This document shows positions 33,032-41,945 of a stretch of 64,000 nt of DNA, piece after piece (within the stretch, counting starts at the first letter, position 1; each line of letters opens with the position of its first letter). The translations under genes were made by a program, and so were the position numbers. This stretch comes from an uncultured Roseibium sp. (GTDB lineage Bacteria; Pseudomonadota; Alphaproteobacteria; Rhizobiales; Stappiaceae): positions 3,880,001-3,944,000 of the forward strand of contig NZ_OY769915.1 of assembly GCF_963669205.1 (NCBI RefSeq), read 5' to 3'. The notes under the pieces were generated by a model. It was not told where the DNA came from and ran no database searches. It was given only the letters and a program-made list of their open reading frames with translations.

Positions 33032-36000
33032 TCAGCCCGCCGGTGCTGAGCCGTTTCCGGCTGCGGCCTGATCATCCGATGACCGGTTGGGCGACATGTA
33101 CTGGCGCCTGTATTCCTGCAGGAACGTCTCAAGAGAATCCGTGTCGGCCAGCCGGTTGGCGACTTCCAGAAACTCCACGCCCTGGGTTTCGATCGGCCGC
33201 GTCACGACCTCGAAGGCGAGCGCTTCCGGACTGTTCGCCATTTTGCCGGTATATTTGGTCTGCAGCCGCTCGAGGCTCAACTGGTCGCCGGCCAGTGAGT
33301 AGGCAATGCCTGCGCGCAGTATGTCGCGCCGCTCCAGTTCGTCGAGCGGAATGTTGTCCGACCAGCGGGACCCGTGCATCGCTTCCAGTTGCTCCCCCGC
33401 ATCGCGCCAGCTTTCTGCCGCCCAGAATGTATCGGCGCGCAGGCGGTCGACGTCGGACCCCCGCATGTTGCGGACCAGTTCGAGCGCAAGGTCCGGGCGG
33501 CCGTTTTCCGTGAGGGCACGTGCTTCGACAATGTTCCTCTGCCGCTCGAGAGTGGACGGCAGGCTGGCCTGCCTGGAGCGATTGAGAACCCTCAGCGCCT
33601 CGTCGGCCTTCTGATCCATCAGGTAGATCGCGGCGAGATCCGCAGCAATCTGGGCCCTCGCGGCCCCCTTCAGACGGTTGTCCACCTGATGACGCAGCAA
33701 TTCGGTTGCCTGATCGAGCAGATCGATTTCCACCAGGCGCTTGGCAAGTTGGCGGACCATTTCGTCGCCCTGACGCCCGATGGGTGTCAGCTCGCGAAAG
33801 TCGTAATAGAGCGCCAGCGCCTTGACCGGTGACATTTCATCGGCCTTGCCATCCAGGAACAGGGCATTGAAGAGGCCATTCATTTCTTCTTGCAGCAACC
33901 GCGTCGTGTCCGAATCCGGATCTGCCTGAACCGCCGACTTCATGGCCTCGAAAGCTTCGCGGTACTGGCCGCGCTCGGCAAAGAGCTGGGCCAGGAACCG
34001 CAACGTCTTCAGCTCGACCTCGTCGCCGCGCCAGGAAGTTGCAAGGCCCGCAAGCCGGTCGATCGTCTCGTTCATGTCCGCTTCGCCGTCCCGGTACCGG
34101 ATGCGCAGTGCCCTGTATTCGGCCTCCGCCGCACGCGGCCGGTCGCTGGAACGGGTGACGAGATCAAACACCGTAAGCGCTTCCTGGGACCGTCCGGACG
34201 CATCTGCGACACGGCCCCGGAGAATGTCGTATCTGGCGGCCTGTCCGGACGTGACTTCGCTCGGCTCGATTTCCGCCAGGACCCCGTTCGCGAGCCCGAA
34301 ATCATTGACCTCGACGAGCGCCTGCGCAGCGGCAAGTTTGAATTCCGTCTGGATTGCGCTTGGGTAGTTGCCGATCACGGCGCGTCCGCGCGGCATGGCG
34401 ATGCGCGCGGATGTCCAGTTGCCAAGCCTGACATCAACGATTGTCTGCCAGACAGCGGCGTCGGGGCTGTTTTTCAGATCCGGCCTGTTGAGATGGGCGT
34501 AGGCCTCCAAGGGCCGGTTCGCCATCGTTTCGGCGGCTCCCATCATGAGATTGAAGGACGTGTCTTCCGCCAGTGCGGGCTCTTCCTCGAGCGCAAGCTT
34601 CATCAAGCCGAGGGCTTCCTGCGCAAACTGGTGCGCCAGATAAAACCTTGAAAGCTCGATCAGTTCCTTGCGCCGCTTCCCTGCAGGCGCACGGGAGAGT
34701 TTCCGTTGCAACTCAATTAGCCTCGAGCGGTAGGCGCCCGGGCCTTCGGTACTCAGCGACACGAATTCGACATTCGTGTTGTCCGGGTCGACGATCGAGT
34801 TCAGCGCGCCCGTCCCTCCACGCAAATGGCGGTTTGAAAGGGCAAGCCCACCCTCGCGCTCGATAATCACATCGTCCCCGAGCACCTGCATGTTGATACC
34901 ATCGGACCTGGTGACGATCGCGATCCCCTGGGCGGAACTCAGCGCTTCCAGATCCACGAATCTCTGCGGCTTCAACAGTCCGCGCGGAGGACCGAAGCCG
35001 GTGACGAGCGAAATCGTGTCGCCGACGAAGGGATCGACGATCTTTCTGATATGTTGCGGATTGCGGTAAAGGACCCGGAGCACCGAGCCCCCGTCCCCGC
35101 GCACATTGCGCTCAAGTTGCAGGGGGATGGACGGTTCGAGGATCATGTCTCCGATCACCAGGGACCAGGCATTGCCGTCGACACCGACCGTTGCGAGAAC
35201 CGGGTCGTTCATGTCCAGCCGGATGATCTGGTAGTCGTCGAACTGTTTCACCTCGATCGTTTCAGCGATTTCGGCCAGTGCGGACGCCATGCCGCGCGTG
35301 TCGATCGTCGCATTGGTATCGAAGACCAGCCAGATACTGTCGTTCCGTCGGAAAACCGAGCTTGAAACAGGGTCTGAAAACGGAAAGACAACCCTCACGG
35401 TGTTACCGATGCGGCGCGCCTCTGCCGAAACGAATTCGCGGATCTCCTGGGCGGCACTTTCCGGCGGACGTTCCGGAGAAGGCCGTTCGGGCACATAGTC
35501 GCTGCCGCCGTCTGCACGCCAGACTTCAGGTGCAGAACCCGACCTGTTCGGCAACTGGATCGCCGCCGGCACGCCGCTGCGGCCGAATGTCTGCCCGTTC
35601 TGTATCTCGACCGCGTCCGTCTGCTCCATCCGGGGCACAGCCTCCATGGCTGCATCCGTCTCGCCCTTGGGCTTGAGTGTCGGTATGCCGTTGTTGTCCG
35701 GCGCCGGTGCATCGGCTGCCTGCGGCGTGGTTGACTGCTTGGACAGATCAAGCATTGGCGCCGGCCGGACGACGTCGGCTTGTTCAGGCTCGACATCCGC
35801 AAGGGGTAAGGCTCCAGGCGATGCCTGGACGCGCACGATAGCGGGTTGCCTGTTGTTCAGGAGACGTGCGCTAGCGGAAACACCGGGAAGAATCGCCGAG
35901 GTCACCAGGTCGTCATCAGCACTTTGCTGAACGCCGGCACCTTCTGCCAGCGCGACGGTAAGCTCGGGCGCAGGAAGCGTTTCGACCGCCGAAGCGGTCG

Positions 36001-37342
36001 ATGCCACGTTTGTCTCCAACGAGGCTGTGTCTGCCGGATCGTCCGGCTGCGGAACTGAGGCGCTTTGTCCCCCGGACCCGGCAGGCGGATCGGCGGTCTG
36101 GGTCTGCGGCTTCAGTCTGGGAACGGACAGGCTGTCCGCGACGGCCTCTCCACCTGCCACCTGAACGGCGACGGCGGGCTCCTCGCCGGGCAAGGGCGCC
36201 AGAGCTGGCCCGCGTGCTTCCTCGTCCCCCTTCGGCATCTTTGCAAACGGCACCGCCAGATAGGCTGGGGATTCGTCCGCACGCGATTCCTTCAGCGTTC
36301 CACCCGAACTCCGTCCGACGGCAACAGGCGGCAATCCGCGTGGATTGTCGACTTCACGGGTATCGCGAAGCCCTGGAGCCGTGATCATGTTCTTGCGGTT
36401 CTCGTTGTCCGCGACCGACAGCTCCTTGTTGATCAATGCGTTCGCCGGATCGTTGACTTCCATGTTTTCCGGCGTCACGTCGATCACGTATGTCTGTTCC
36501 TCGCGGAAGGCCCGAATGTCGACCGATGGCTCCACGCGCATCAGGAATTTCAGCTTTCCCTTGTCGAGAAACGACGTGGCGTCGATGACACCTTGCGGCA
36601 GGTGGGCCCGCAAGTGCGAAATGTCGAGCTGCGCCGGGTGATTGAACGTAAGCTTGATGATGTCGTTTTCCCGCACGAACGCAGTGTCGAACTTGATCGA
36701 CCAATCGAAAACGAGGCGCGTGAACGTCGGATGTTCGCCGACATGCAGCGTGACCTCGGGTCCCTCCTGGGCCTTCAGCCGCGCCTGCTCGAGCGCCCGC
36801 ACTTTCCGCATCGCGGCTTCAGCACGCTTTGCAAGATCACGCACGACATCGTCGGGCAACCCGGGCGGCAACCCCTGCCAGCTCATCGGAAGGATGTCGA
36901 CGAACAGTTTCTCACCGGCTTCCAGCGTGTTGATCTGGTACTGGTTCTTCAGCGCGAACCGGATCGCACTCCCGTCCGGATCGCGCCGCGCGATGGTGAC
37001 ATACTCACCAAGATCCAGCGGAACGTCGTCCACCTTGATGTCGACAGGCTCCTCGAACGAGATCCGCAAAACGCCACCCGTGATCAGCGCGTCATATATG
37101 GGCAGAAGCGTGCGGTCCTTGAAGGTCAGCACCATACGCCCGTATCCCTCTTCCGGGATAACCTGAAGATCGACCGGTTCGAGCGGCTGCTGTGCCTTGG
37201 CAGGCTGCTGGGATGACAGGAGCAGCAGGGCGAAACATCCAAGCAACAGCACGACGGACACCATGACCGCACGCGGACAAATTTCGCCCCCGGTCTCGTG
37301 CCACTGTCGGTATGTCGGGATGGATCCCTGCAAACTTTTCAT
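33032..37342 (-). CDS. Very large periplasmic TPR-containing protein of the flagellar cluster
   Basis: Protein of 1,436 residues. A hydrophobic stretch at residues ~27-45 (VSVVLLLGCFALLLLSS, then PAKAQQ) looks like a signal peptide. Residues 50-300 and ~640-860 hold beta-rich segments of AMIN-like type (TRLVFDWSIKFDTAF; NTVRVVFPFSDP). Residues ~300-640 are proline/alanine-rich linker. From ~880 to the end are helical TPR-like repeats. I do not recognise a named family. Position next to motE, fliM and fliL suggests a motor or secretion role, as inference only. The ATG at 37342 touches its GAGGA; a TTG nine bases later is better spaced. Copy 2 of the repeat element ends 22 bp upstream of this start. 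Confidence 0.75.
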   Translation of the reverse strand: MKSLQGSIPTYRQWHETGGEICPRAVMVSVVLLLGCFALLLLSSQQPAKAQQPLEPVDLQVIPEEGYGRMVLTFKDRTLLPIYDALITGGVLRISFEEPVDIKVDDVPLDLGEYVTIARRDPDGSAIRFALKNQYQINTLEAGEKLFVDILPMSWQGLPPGLPDDVVRDLAKRAEAAMRKVRALEQARLKAQEGPEVTLHVGEHPTFTRLVFDWSIKFDTAFVRENDIIKLTFNHPAQLDISHLRAHLPQGVIDATSFLDKGKLKFLMRVEPSVDIRAFREEQTYVIDVTPENMEVNDPANALINKELSVADNENRKNMITAPGLRDTREVDNPRGLPPVAVGRSSGGTLKESRADESPAYLAVPFAKMPKGDEEARGPALAPLPGEEPAVAVQVAGGEAVADSLSVPRLKPQTQTADPPAGSGGQSASVPQPDDPADTASLETNVASTASAVETLPAPELTVALAEGAGVQQSADDDLVTSAILPGVSASARLLNNRQPAIVRVQASPGALPLADVEPEQADVVRPAPMLDLSKQSTTPQAADAPAPDNNGIPTLKPKGETDAAMEAVPRMEQTDAVEIQNGQTFGRSGVPAAIQLPNRSGSAPEVWRADGGSDYVPERPSPERPPESAAQEIREFVSAEARRIGNTVRVVFPFSDPVSSSVFRRNDSIWLVFDTNATIDTRGMASALAEIAETIEVKQFDDYQIIRLDMNDPVLATVGVDGNAWSLVIGDMILEPSIPLQLERNVRGDGGSVLRVLYRNPQHIRKIVDPFVGDTISLVTGFGPPRGLLKPQRFVDLEALSSAQGIAIVTRSDGINMQVLGDDVIIEREGGLALSNRHLRGGTGALNSIVDPDNTNVEFVSLSTEGPGAYRSRLIELQRKLSRAPAGKRRKELIELSRFYLAHQFAQEALGLMKLALEEEPALAEDTSFNLMMGAAETMANRPLEAYAHLNRPDLKNSPDAAVWQTIVDVRLGNWTSARIAMPRGRAVIGNYPSAIQTEFKLAAAQALVEVNDFGLANGVLAEIEPSEVTSGQAARYDILRGRVADASGRSQEALTVFDLVTRSSDRPRAAEAEYRALRIRYRDGEADMNETIDRLAGLATSWRGDEVELKTLRFLAQLFAERGQYREAFEAMKSAVQADPDSDTTRLLQEEMNGLFNALFLDGKADEMSPVKALALYYDFRELTPIGRQGDEMVRQLAKRLVEIDLLDQATELLRHQVDNRLKGAARAQIAADLAAIYLMDQKADEALRVLNRSRQASLPSTLERQRNIVEARALTENGRPDLALELVRNMRGSDVDRLRADTFWAAESWRDAGEQLEAMHGSRWSDNIPLDELERRDILRAGIAYSLAGDQLSLERLQTKYTGKMANSPEALAFEVVTRPIETQGVEFLEVANRLADTDSLETFLQEYRRQYMSPNRSSDDQAAAGNGSAPAG

Positions 37343-37363
37343 TCCTCGGAAAACGCCAACGTC

Positions 37364-37633
37364 CTAGGGTCAGAACTCATTAATTTGTTTGAATTGGCGC
37401 AGCAAACGGCGATGAGCTGCAAGGAAAAGCGCGAAAAGCGGGCTTCCTGCCCGGTTGAGCGGCTTGACGAAGCAGATCGAAGCCGTTTTTGCGTCCCGCA
37501 GGGATAGGGTGAATTTGCCCGGCAACATCGTTGCAAATCTTTGGAAACCGGACGGTTTCCTGCAGCTTTGCGCCTCGTATCCGAACAAATTCATCCCAAC
37601 CAATTCATCCAAATTAATGAGTCCTGACTCTAG
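37364..37633. repeat. CTAG-flanked palindromic element, copy 2 (264 bp)
   Basis: A 264-bp element (37367-37630) between CTAG tetramers, the same length as copy 1. The terminal inverted repeats differ from copy 1 but are alike in layout: GGGTCAGAACTCATTAATTTG on one side and the complement of CAAATTAATGAGTCCTGACTC on the other. The core AAGCGGGCTTCCTGCCCGGT is shared with the other copies. It lies between motE and the TPR protein gene. The rest of the 477-bp gap, toward motE, holds a TTAA-N6-TTAAC sequence and nothing else I recognise. Confidence 0.72.
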
Positions 37634-37639
37634 TGTTAG

Positions 37640-37654
37640 TTAAGTGTTCTTAAC
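37640..37654. promoter_or_regulatory. Near-match CtrA box between motE and element copy 2
   Basis: TTAAGTGTTCTTAAC is TTAA-N6-TTAAC, one base short of the CtrA spacing. It lies 300 bp upstream of the TPR gene, with element copy 2 between the two. Confidence 0.3.
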
Positions 37655-37819
37655 GCGCCCTTACGCCTACTCCTCAAATCCCGCATTCCTGGCAGATTTT
37701 TCGTGAATGACCATTTGCGCCGCACCAGGGGTATCCGCGGGAGGCGATGCCAGAATTTCAGACCCGCCCCACCTCGTTTTCCGAAGCCGTCAAGCCACCG
37801 CGCAAACTCCGGCAGTAAC

Positions 37820-38557
37820 CTAGTTTGACGGTATCTTCGGAAGCGTCTCCTGAGCCGGTGCCCGCGCTTGCGTCTGCGCAGCCGGGACCGCCGGCGCGGT
37901 GGCCGAACCGCTGCTTGCGATCGCAACAGTGAGACGTTCCGCCGCTTCCGGCGACATTTTCGCCAGTACATCCGCCATCTTGCGTGGCTTCATCTGACGA
38001 ACCACCTTCAGCAGAATGGGCAGGCTCAGGCGATCGAAGATCCTCGCGGCGTCCTTCGGTTTCATCGTCTCGTACATGGTAACCAGACCGGCGACCTCGT
38101 TCATTTCCTGTTGCCGCTTCTTTTCAACCGCTGCTTCAATGCGCTGCTCGAGGATCTTCAGCTCGTCGACGCGCTTCTGAATCCGTTCCTCTGTGGCCTG
38201 TAACAGCTTCTCACGCAGATCGAGCTGACCTTCCTGTTCCTGCAGCGATTCCCGGCGCCTGCCGAGACTTTCCAGAACAGCACGTTCGGCTGCCGAACCG
38301 CCGATCTCGAGATTGTCGGGCAACACAGGCTGCTCAGGCAGGCCGGGTTCCGCAGGTGGCGCAGGTGGCGCAGCCATGGTTCCCGCCTCGGCGGTCATCG
38401 CTTCGTCCCCGGGGGCATCCTGCGCAGGTGTCTCCTGCGCGACTGCGCCGTTGATGGGCAGATTGCCGCTCTCCGGGCCGAACGTGAACCCGAGCAGCTT
38501 CAACGCAAGCAAGGCGCTTGCCGATACACCCAACAATGGCAACAGTCTCAAATTCAT
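37820..38557 (-). CDS. motE: MotE-like flagellar motor chaperone
   Basis: Protein of 245 residues with an N-terminal membrane segment or signal (LLPLLGVSASALLALKLLGF), a proline-rich linker, a coiled coil at ~110-160 (ERIQKRVDELKILEQRIEAAVEKK) and the MgtE-N-like block VTMYETMKPKDAARIFDRLSLPILLKVVRQMKPRKMADVLAKM. This is the MotE arrangement known from rhizobia, where MotE is a periplasmic chaperone for MotC. The start overlaps the stop of the DUF6468 gene (ATGA). Confidence 0.85.
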   Translation of the reverse strand: MNLRLLPLLGVSASALLALKLLGFTFGPESGNLPINGAVAQETPAQDAPGDEAMTAEAGTMAAPPAPPAEPGLPEQPVLPDNLEIGGSAAERAVLESLGRRRESLQEQEGQLDLREKLLQATEERIQKRVDELKILEQRIEAAVEKKRQQEMNEVAGLVTMYETMKPKDAARIFDRLSLPILLKVVRQMKPRKMADVLAKMSPEAAERLTVAIASSGSATAPAVPAAQTQARAPAQETLPKIPSN

Positions 38558-39153
38558 GCAGCAGCACCATTCCGTCTGCGGAATTGTTCAAGTCTTGCAG
38601 TCGCTTCGGCCGCCGCGCTGCGAATGTCCGCCGCTCTGCTCGTGCGCGGGCGCTCCGGTTCAAGGACGGGAGCCGCCGCTGCAGCGACCTGTGCGGGCGG
38701 CGGCGCAGTTTGCGCGGGCGGCGCGGCATAAGCTGGCTGCGGCACATGCTCGGCGGGCTCCACAGGTGACCGGACTGCATATGCCTCCGCGCGCGGCGCC
38801 TGCTCCGCATGGGACGATGCGGCCCGCGCAGCCTCCGCAATCTGCGAAATTCTGGTAAAGATTTTCTCACCCTCGCCGATCTGTTCCGCGAGGCTGACGG
38901 ACATGGTTTCCGCTTGCTTAAGACGGGTTCCGAGAACCTTGTCCGCCTCCGCCGCAGTTGTTTTCAGGCCGAGGATCGCGCGTTCGGCGATTTCGGTCGC
39001 GGTCATGAGCTCGGAAATGGTGGCCCTGAGGACTTCTTCATCGGCTCTCAGTCGCTGCAGGCGCCGGTTCAGCATCCAGCAGTAACCGATCGTGATCAGC
39101 AGCAGCACCGCGACCAAGCCTTCAATGATCATTCCGATTGGCAAAGTGCTCAT
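38554..39153 (-). CDS. DUF6468 membrane protein of the flagellar operon
   Basis: Protein of 199 residues starting MSTLPIGMIIEGLVAVLLLITIGYCWMLNRR: one N-terminal transmembrane helix, then a coiled-coil-like region (LRADEEVLRATISELMTATEIAERAILGL) and an alanine/proline-rich tail. This matches DUF6468 proteins encoded next to fliL, fliM and motE in alphaproteobacteria; the function is unknown. I chose the ATG at 39153 because it overlaps the fliM stop (ATGA) and precedes the helix; the upstream open frame is fliM sequence in another frame. Confidence 0.8.
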   Translation of the reverse strand: MSTLPIGMIIEGLVAVLLLITIGYCWMLNRRLQRLRADEEVLRATISELMTATEIAERAILGLKTTAAEADKVLGTRLKQAETMSVSLAEQIGEGEKIFTRISQIAEAARAASSHAEQAPRAEAYAVRSPVEPAEHVPQPAYAAPPAQTAPPPAQVAAAAAPVLEPERPRTSRAADIRSAAAEATARLEQFRRRNGAAA

Positions 39154-40385
39154 GGCTGCTCCATTTCGTTTTGCATGGCGCGCTCGAAAGCGGCCAGTGT
39201 CATCTTCGGCTTGCGCAAGTTCTTTGCGACCCGTATGGCGATGGAATCCTCCACCTTGCCGAGCGTGCCTTCCGTCAGCGGGACATTGCCGCACTTGATC
39301 GTGACCGGATCTGCCGGATCGACGTCGAACACCAGGGTCTGACCGATATCAAGGCTGAGCACGCGGCTGAGTGGCAGATGGGTTTCGTAGAGAACCGCAT
39401 CGACTTCGACTTCGGCGGCGTGAATCTCGCTGGCCAGGTGCCCTTCCCAGATCGGATCGCGGCCGAACTTTTCCCCCATGAACATCTGGAGCAGCAGATC
39501 GCGGATCGGCTCCAATGTCGCATAGGGCATCATGATTTCGACCGAACCGCCGCGGTCTTCCATGTCGATGCGCAGTTCCACAAGGATCGCGGCGTTTGCC
39601 GGCCGTGAAATGGCGGCAAAGCGTGGATTGGTTTCCAGGCGCTCCAGGTTGAAATGGACCGGCGAAAGCGGTGCGAAGGCCTGCTCGGCGTCCTGCAGGA
39701 TCAGGGCGACCATTTGTTGAACGAGGCCCGTTTCGATCGTCGTATATGGACGGCCTTCCACGCGGACGGCCGATGTGCCGCGCCCGCCACCGAGCAGCAC
39801 GTCAATGATTGAGTAGATAAGGCTGGATTCAACGGTAATGAGGCCGAAGCCGTCCCATTCCTCCGCCTTGAAGACACCCAGGATTGCGGGCAACGGAATC
39901 GAATTCAGGTAGTCGCCGAAACGCACCGAACTGATGGAATCCAGCGATACTTCAACGTTGTCGGAAGTAAAATTGCGCAAGGAGGTCGTGGTCAGCCGGA
40001 CAAGCCGGTCGAACACGATTTCCAGCATCGGCAACCGCTCGTAAGAGACCATCGCCGAGTTGATGAGTGCCCGGATCCCGCTCTGGTCACCGGCGATCGT
40101 GTCCTCGATGTTGAAGCCGAGGAGGTTGTCGATTTCTTCCTGGTTGAGAACACGGTCTGCACCGCGCGTGGCGTTTTCCAGATCCGGTTCGCTGTCGTCG
40201 ATCATCGCCGCCCACTGGGCCGCCATGTCGTCCGAACTTCCTGCACCCTGCTCTTCTAGCGCAGCCCCCCAGGCCGCGGCCAGGTCATCGTCATCATCGC
40301 CGCCGGCGCCCTGCTCTGCCAGAGCCGCACCCCAGGCATCGGCCATGTCCTCTTCGGACAGATCATCGTCGTCGGTGTCAGCCAT
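39150..40385 (-). CDS. fliM: Flagellar motor switch protein FliM with extended N-terminus
   Basis: C-ring switch protein that binds phospho-CheY. The FliM core is intact (DQSGIRALINSAMVSYERLPMLEIVFDRLVRL, LLGGGRGTSA, then a SpoA-like C-terminal domain). The CheY-binding motif LNQEEIDNLL, normally at the very N-terminus, is at residues 80-89. The preceding segment is acidic and contains a repeated motif: DMADAWGAALAEQGAG, DLAAAWGAALEEQGAG and a weaker DMAAQWAAMIDD. At 411 residues it is longer than usual (~330-360). It lies 8 bp after fliL and overlaps the DUF6468 start. Confidence 0.93.
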   Translation of the reverse strand: MADTDDDDLSEEDMADAWGAALAEQGAGGDDDDDLAAAWGAALEEQGAGSSDDMAAQWAAMIDDSEPDLENATRGADRVLNQEEIDNLLGFNIEDTIAGDQSGIRALINSAMVSYERLPMLEIVFDRLVRLTTTSLRNFTSDNVEVSLDSISSVRFGDYLNSIPLPAILGVFKAEEWDGFGLITVESSLIYSIIDVLLGGGRGTSAVRVEGRPYTTIETGLVQQMVALILQDAEQAFAPLSPVHFNLERLETNPRFAAISRPANAAILVELRIDMEDRGGSVEIMMPYATLEPIRDLLLQMFMGEKFGRDPIWEGHLASEIHAAEVEVDAVLYETHLPLSRVLSLDIGQTLVFDVDPADPVTIKCGNVPLTEGTLGKVEDSIAIRVAKNLRKPKMTLAAFERAMQNEMEQP

Positions 40386-40393
40386 TCAATGTG

Positions 40394-40906
40394 TCACTGA
40401 ACAAGGATTTCCTTGAACAGAACCCCTTCTACTCTTGCCGGGTAGACCGACAGATTGATCCGTCTGAGCAATTCTTCCTTCAAACGGAACAGACCGGCAG
40501 ACCCCTCCAGGTCCGCGGGGCGCAACTCACGCAGATAAATTTGAAACGCATCGAGAATACGCGGAAGGAACGGCTGGATCTGATCGATCATGGCGCGGTT
40601 TTCAACTTCCAGGGCGATGCGCACCTTCAGGTAGGTTGTCCGCCCTTCCGTCGCCAGGTTCACGGTCATTTCCGGCAGATCGAAGAACACCACCGGCTTT
40701 TGAACCTCCACCGGCTCGTCCATGTCGCCCTGAACCACCATCGGAGGCTCGGACCCCATCAGGAAGTAGTAGGCACCGCCACCTGCAGCGAGCAGGACCA
40801 CAAGCCCGACACCGCCGAACAAGAGCAGCTTTTTCTTCTTCCCACCTGCTGCGCCGGCACCGCCTTCTTCTTCGACGTCGTCGGCGGCCGCGGTTTCGTC
40901 AGCCAT
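40394..40906 (-). CDS. fliL: Flagellar basal-body-associated protein FliL
   Basis: Inner-membrane protein around the stator that supports torque. It has 170 residues: an acidic/lysine N-terminus, one transmembrane helix (LLLFGGVGLVVLLAAGGGAYYFLMG, ~29-53) and a periplasmic domain with the FliL patterns VFFDLPEMTVNLATEG and TYLKVRIALEVE, then LPRILDAFQIYLRELRPADLEGSAG. It is the first gene of the fliL-fliM-DUF6468-motE operon, divergent from flgF. Confidence 0.94.
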   Translation of the reverse strand: MADETAAADDVEEEGGAGAAGGKKKKLLLFGGVGLVVLLAAGGGAYYFLMGSEPPMVVQGDMDEPVEVQKPVVFFDLPEMTVNLATEGRTTYLKVRIALEVENRAMIDQIQPFLPRILDAFQIYLRELRPADLEGSAGLFRLKEELLRRINLSVYPARVEGVLFKEILVQ

Positions 40907-40957
40907 TTCGCACTCCGCATAATTCAGCGCTCGCGCGCGGTATTTATTACTAAAGAG

Positions 40958-40979
40958 TTAATGGTTAACGAATGGTTAC
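40958..40979 (-). promoter_or_regulatory. CtrA-like boxes upstream of fliL
   Basis: The minus strand reads GTAACCATTCGTTAACCATT then AAC. It contains TTAACCAT and a TAAC-N7-TTAACC arrangement, 50-70 bp upstream of the fliL start. The same TTCGTTAACCAT word occurs in the flgB box at 21070, supporting common control. Confidence 0.5.
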
Positions 40980-41001
40980 CAGCCATTAACGCGAGTCACC
41001 G

Positions 41002-41014
41002 GGCAAATATTGCC
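41002..41014. promoter_or_regulatory. FlbD-enhancer-like palindrome, fliL/flgF region
   Basis: GGCAAATATTGCC, the exact complement of the GGCAATATTTGCC found at 21178 and 46837. It lies 85 bp upstream of the sigma-54 promoter of flgF. Confidence 0.55.
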
Positions 41015-41098
41015 AGGTGGTTAACTTCTGCCGGAATCTCTTGCCGTGTGCACCCTCGCCGTTCCGCTTTTACCCAGATTTCCCAAGGATTTAAAAAC

Positions 41099-41114
41099 TG
41101 GCACGCGGCATGCA
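41099..41114 (+). promoter_or_regulatory. Sigma-54 promoter of flgF operon
   Basis: TGGCACGCGGCATGCA matches the -24/-12 consensus (TGGCACG-N4-TTGCA) with one mismatch and correct GG/GC spacing, 69 bp upstream of the flgF start. Confidence 0.6.
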
Positions 41115-41183
41115 TTAACCTTAACGAGCCCGCCGGTCTGGGGAGACAAGCTGGCTCTTCGGGGAGCAAAAGGAGCCGTTCAC

Positions 41184-41924
41184 ATGGAGAACGCACTACT
41201 CATTGGCCTGTCGCGTCAGGCCGCCTTGCGGAATCAGCTCGACGTGGTTGCCAACAACATGGCGAACATCAACACGTCAGGCTTCAAGGCACAGAACCTG
41301 CTGTTTGAGGAATACATGATGCCGGTCGCCGAGGCGACCGAGTTTCAGGCGCAGGACGAGACGCTTTCCTACGTTCTCGACTACGAGACGCACACGGATT
41401 TTAGCAATGGCAGCTTCAAGGCAACGGGCAACGATTATGACCTTGCACTTGAAGGGGACGGCTTTTTCGTCGTTCAGCTTGCAGATGGCACCGAGGCCTA
41501 CACACGCAACGGCGCCTTCCACCTGAACACGGACGGCCAGCTCATGTCATCAGAAGGCTGGCCGGTGATGACCTCGGCGGGCCCGATAACCTTCACCGCG
41601 GAGGACGGCATTGTCGAGATTTCGCAGGACGGGACAATTGCCACGGAACTTGGCAACCGCGGCCAGGTCCGGGTTGTCGCCTTCGAAAGACCGCAGGACC
41701 TGGAAAAGCGGGGCGAGACGACATTTGTGGGTGGAGAGCCGCTGCTCCCCGAAGACACCCGGATTGTGCAAGGGGCTTTGGAACAGTCGAATGTCGATGG
41801 TGTCTTTGAGGTCACGCGCCTCATCGAGATCACCAGATCCTACGAATCCGTATCGAAAATGCTGAAGGACGCCGACGAACTGCGTCAGCAGGCAATTTCG
41901 ACACTCGGCAAAATTCAGGCCTGA
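41184..41924 (+). CDS. flgF: Flagellar proximal rod protein FlgF
   Basis: Rod protein of 246 residues from ATG 41184, behind AGGAG. The open frame extends further 5', but that part is promoter sequence. N-terminal rod signature LRNQLDVVANNMANINTSGFK, middle block DLALEGDGFFVVQLADGTEAYTRNGAF, and C-terminal GVFEVTRLIEITRSYESVSKML are typical of FlgF. First gene of flgF-flgG-flgA-flgH. Confidence 0.94.
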   Translation: MENALLIGLSRQAALRNQLDVVANNMANINTSGFKAQNLLFEEYMMPVAEATEFQAQDETLSYVLDYETHTDFSNGSFKATGNDYDLALEGDGFFVVQLADGTEAYTRNGAFHLNTDGQLMSSEGWPVMTSAGPITFTAEDGIVEISQDGTIATELGNRGQVRVVAFERPQDLEKRGETTFVGGEPLLPEDTRIVQGALEQSNVDGVFEVTRLIEITRSYESVSKMLKDADELRQQAISTLGKIQA

Positions 41925-41945
41925 CGGCACTAGGGAGCACAGACG

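Noticed and set aside
36065..37216. 383-residue open frame on the plus strand opposite the TPR gene
   Set aside because: Shadow frame favoured by GC-rich codons; the protein has no domain pattern and the opposite strand is clearly coding.
40996..41196. Minus-strand small frame in the fliL/flgF spacer
   Set aside because: The region carries the palindrome, the TTAA boxes and the sigma-54 promoter; no ribosome site for the frame.
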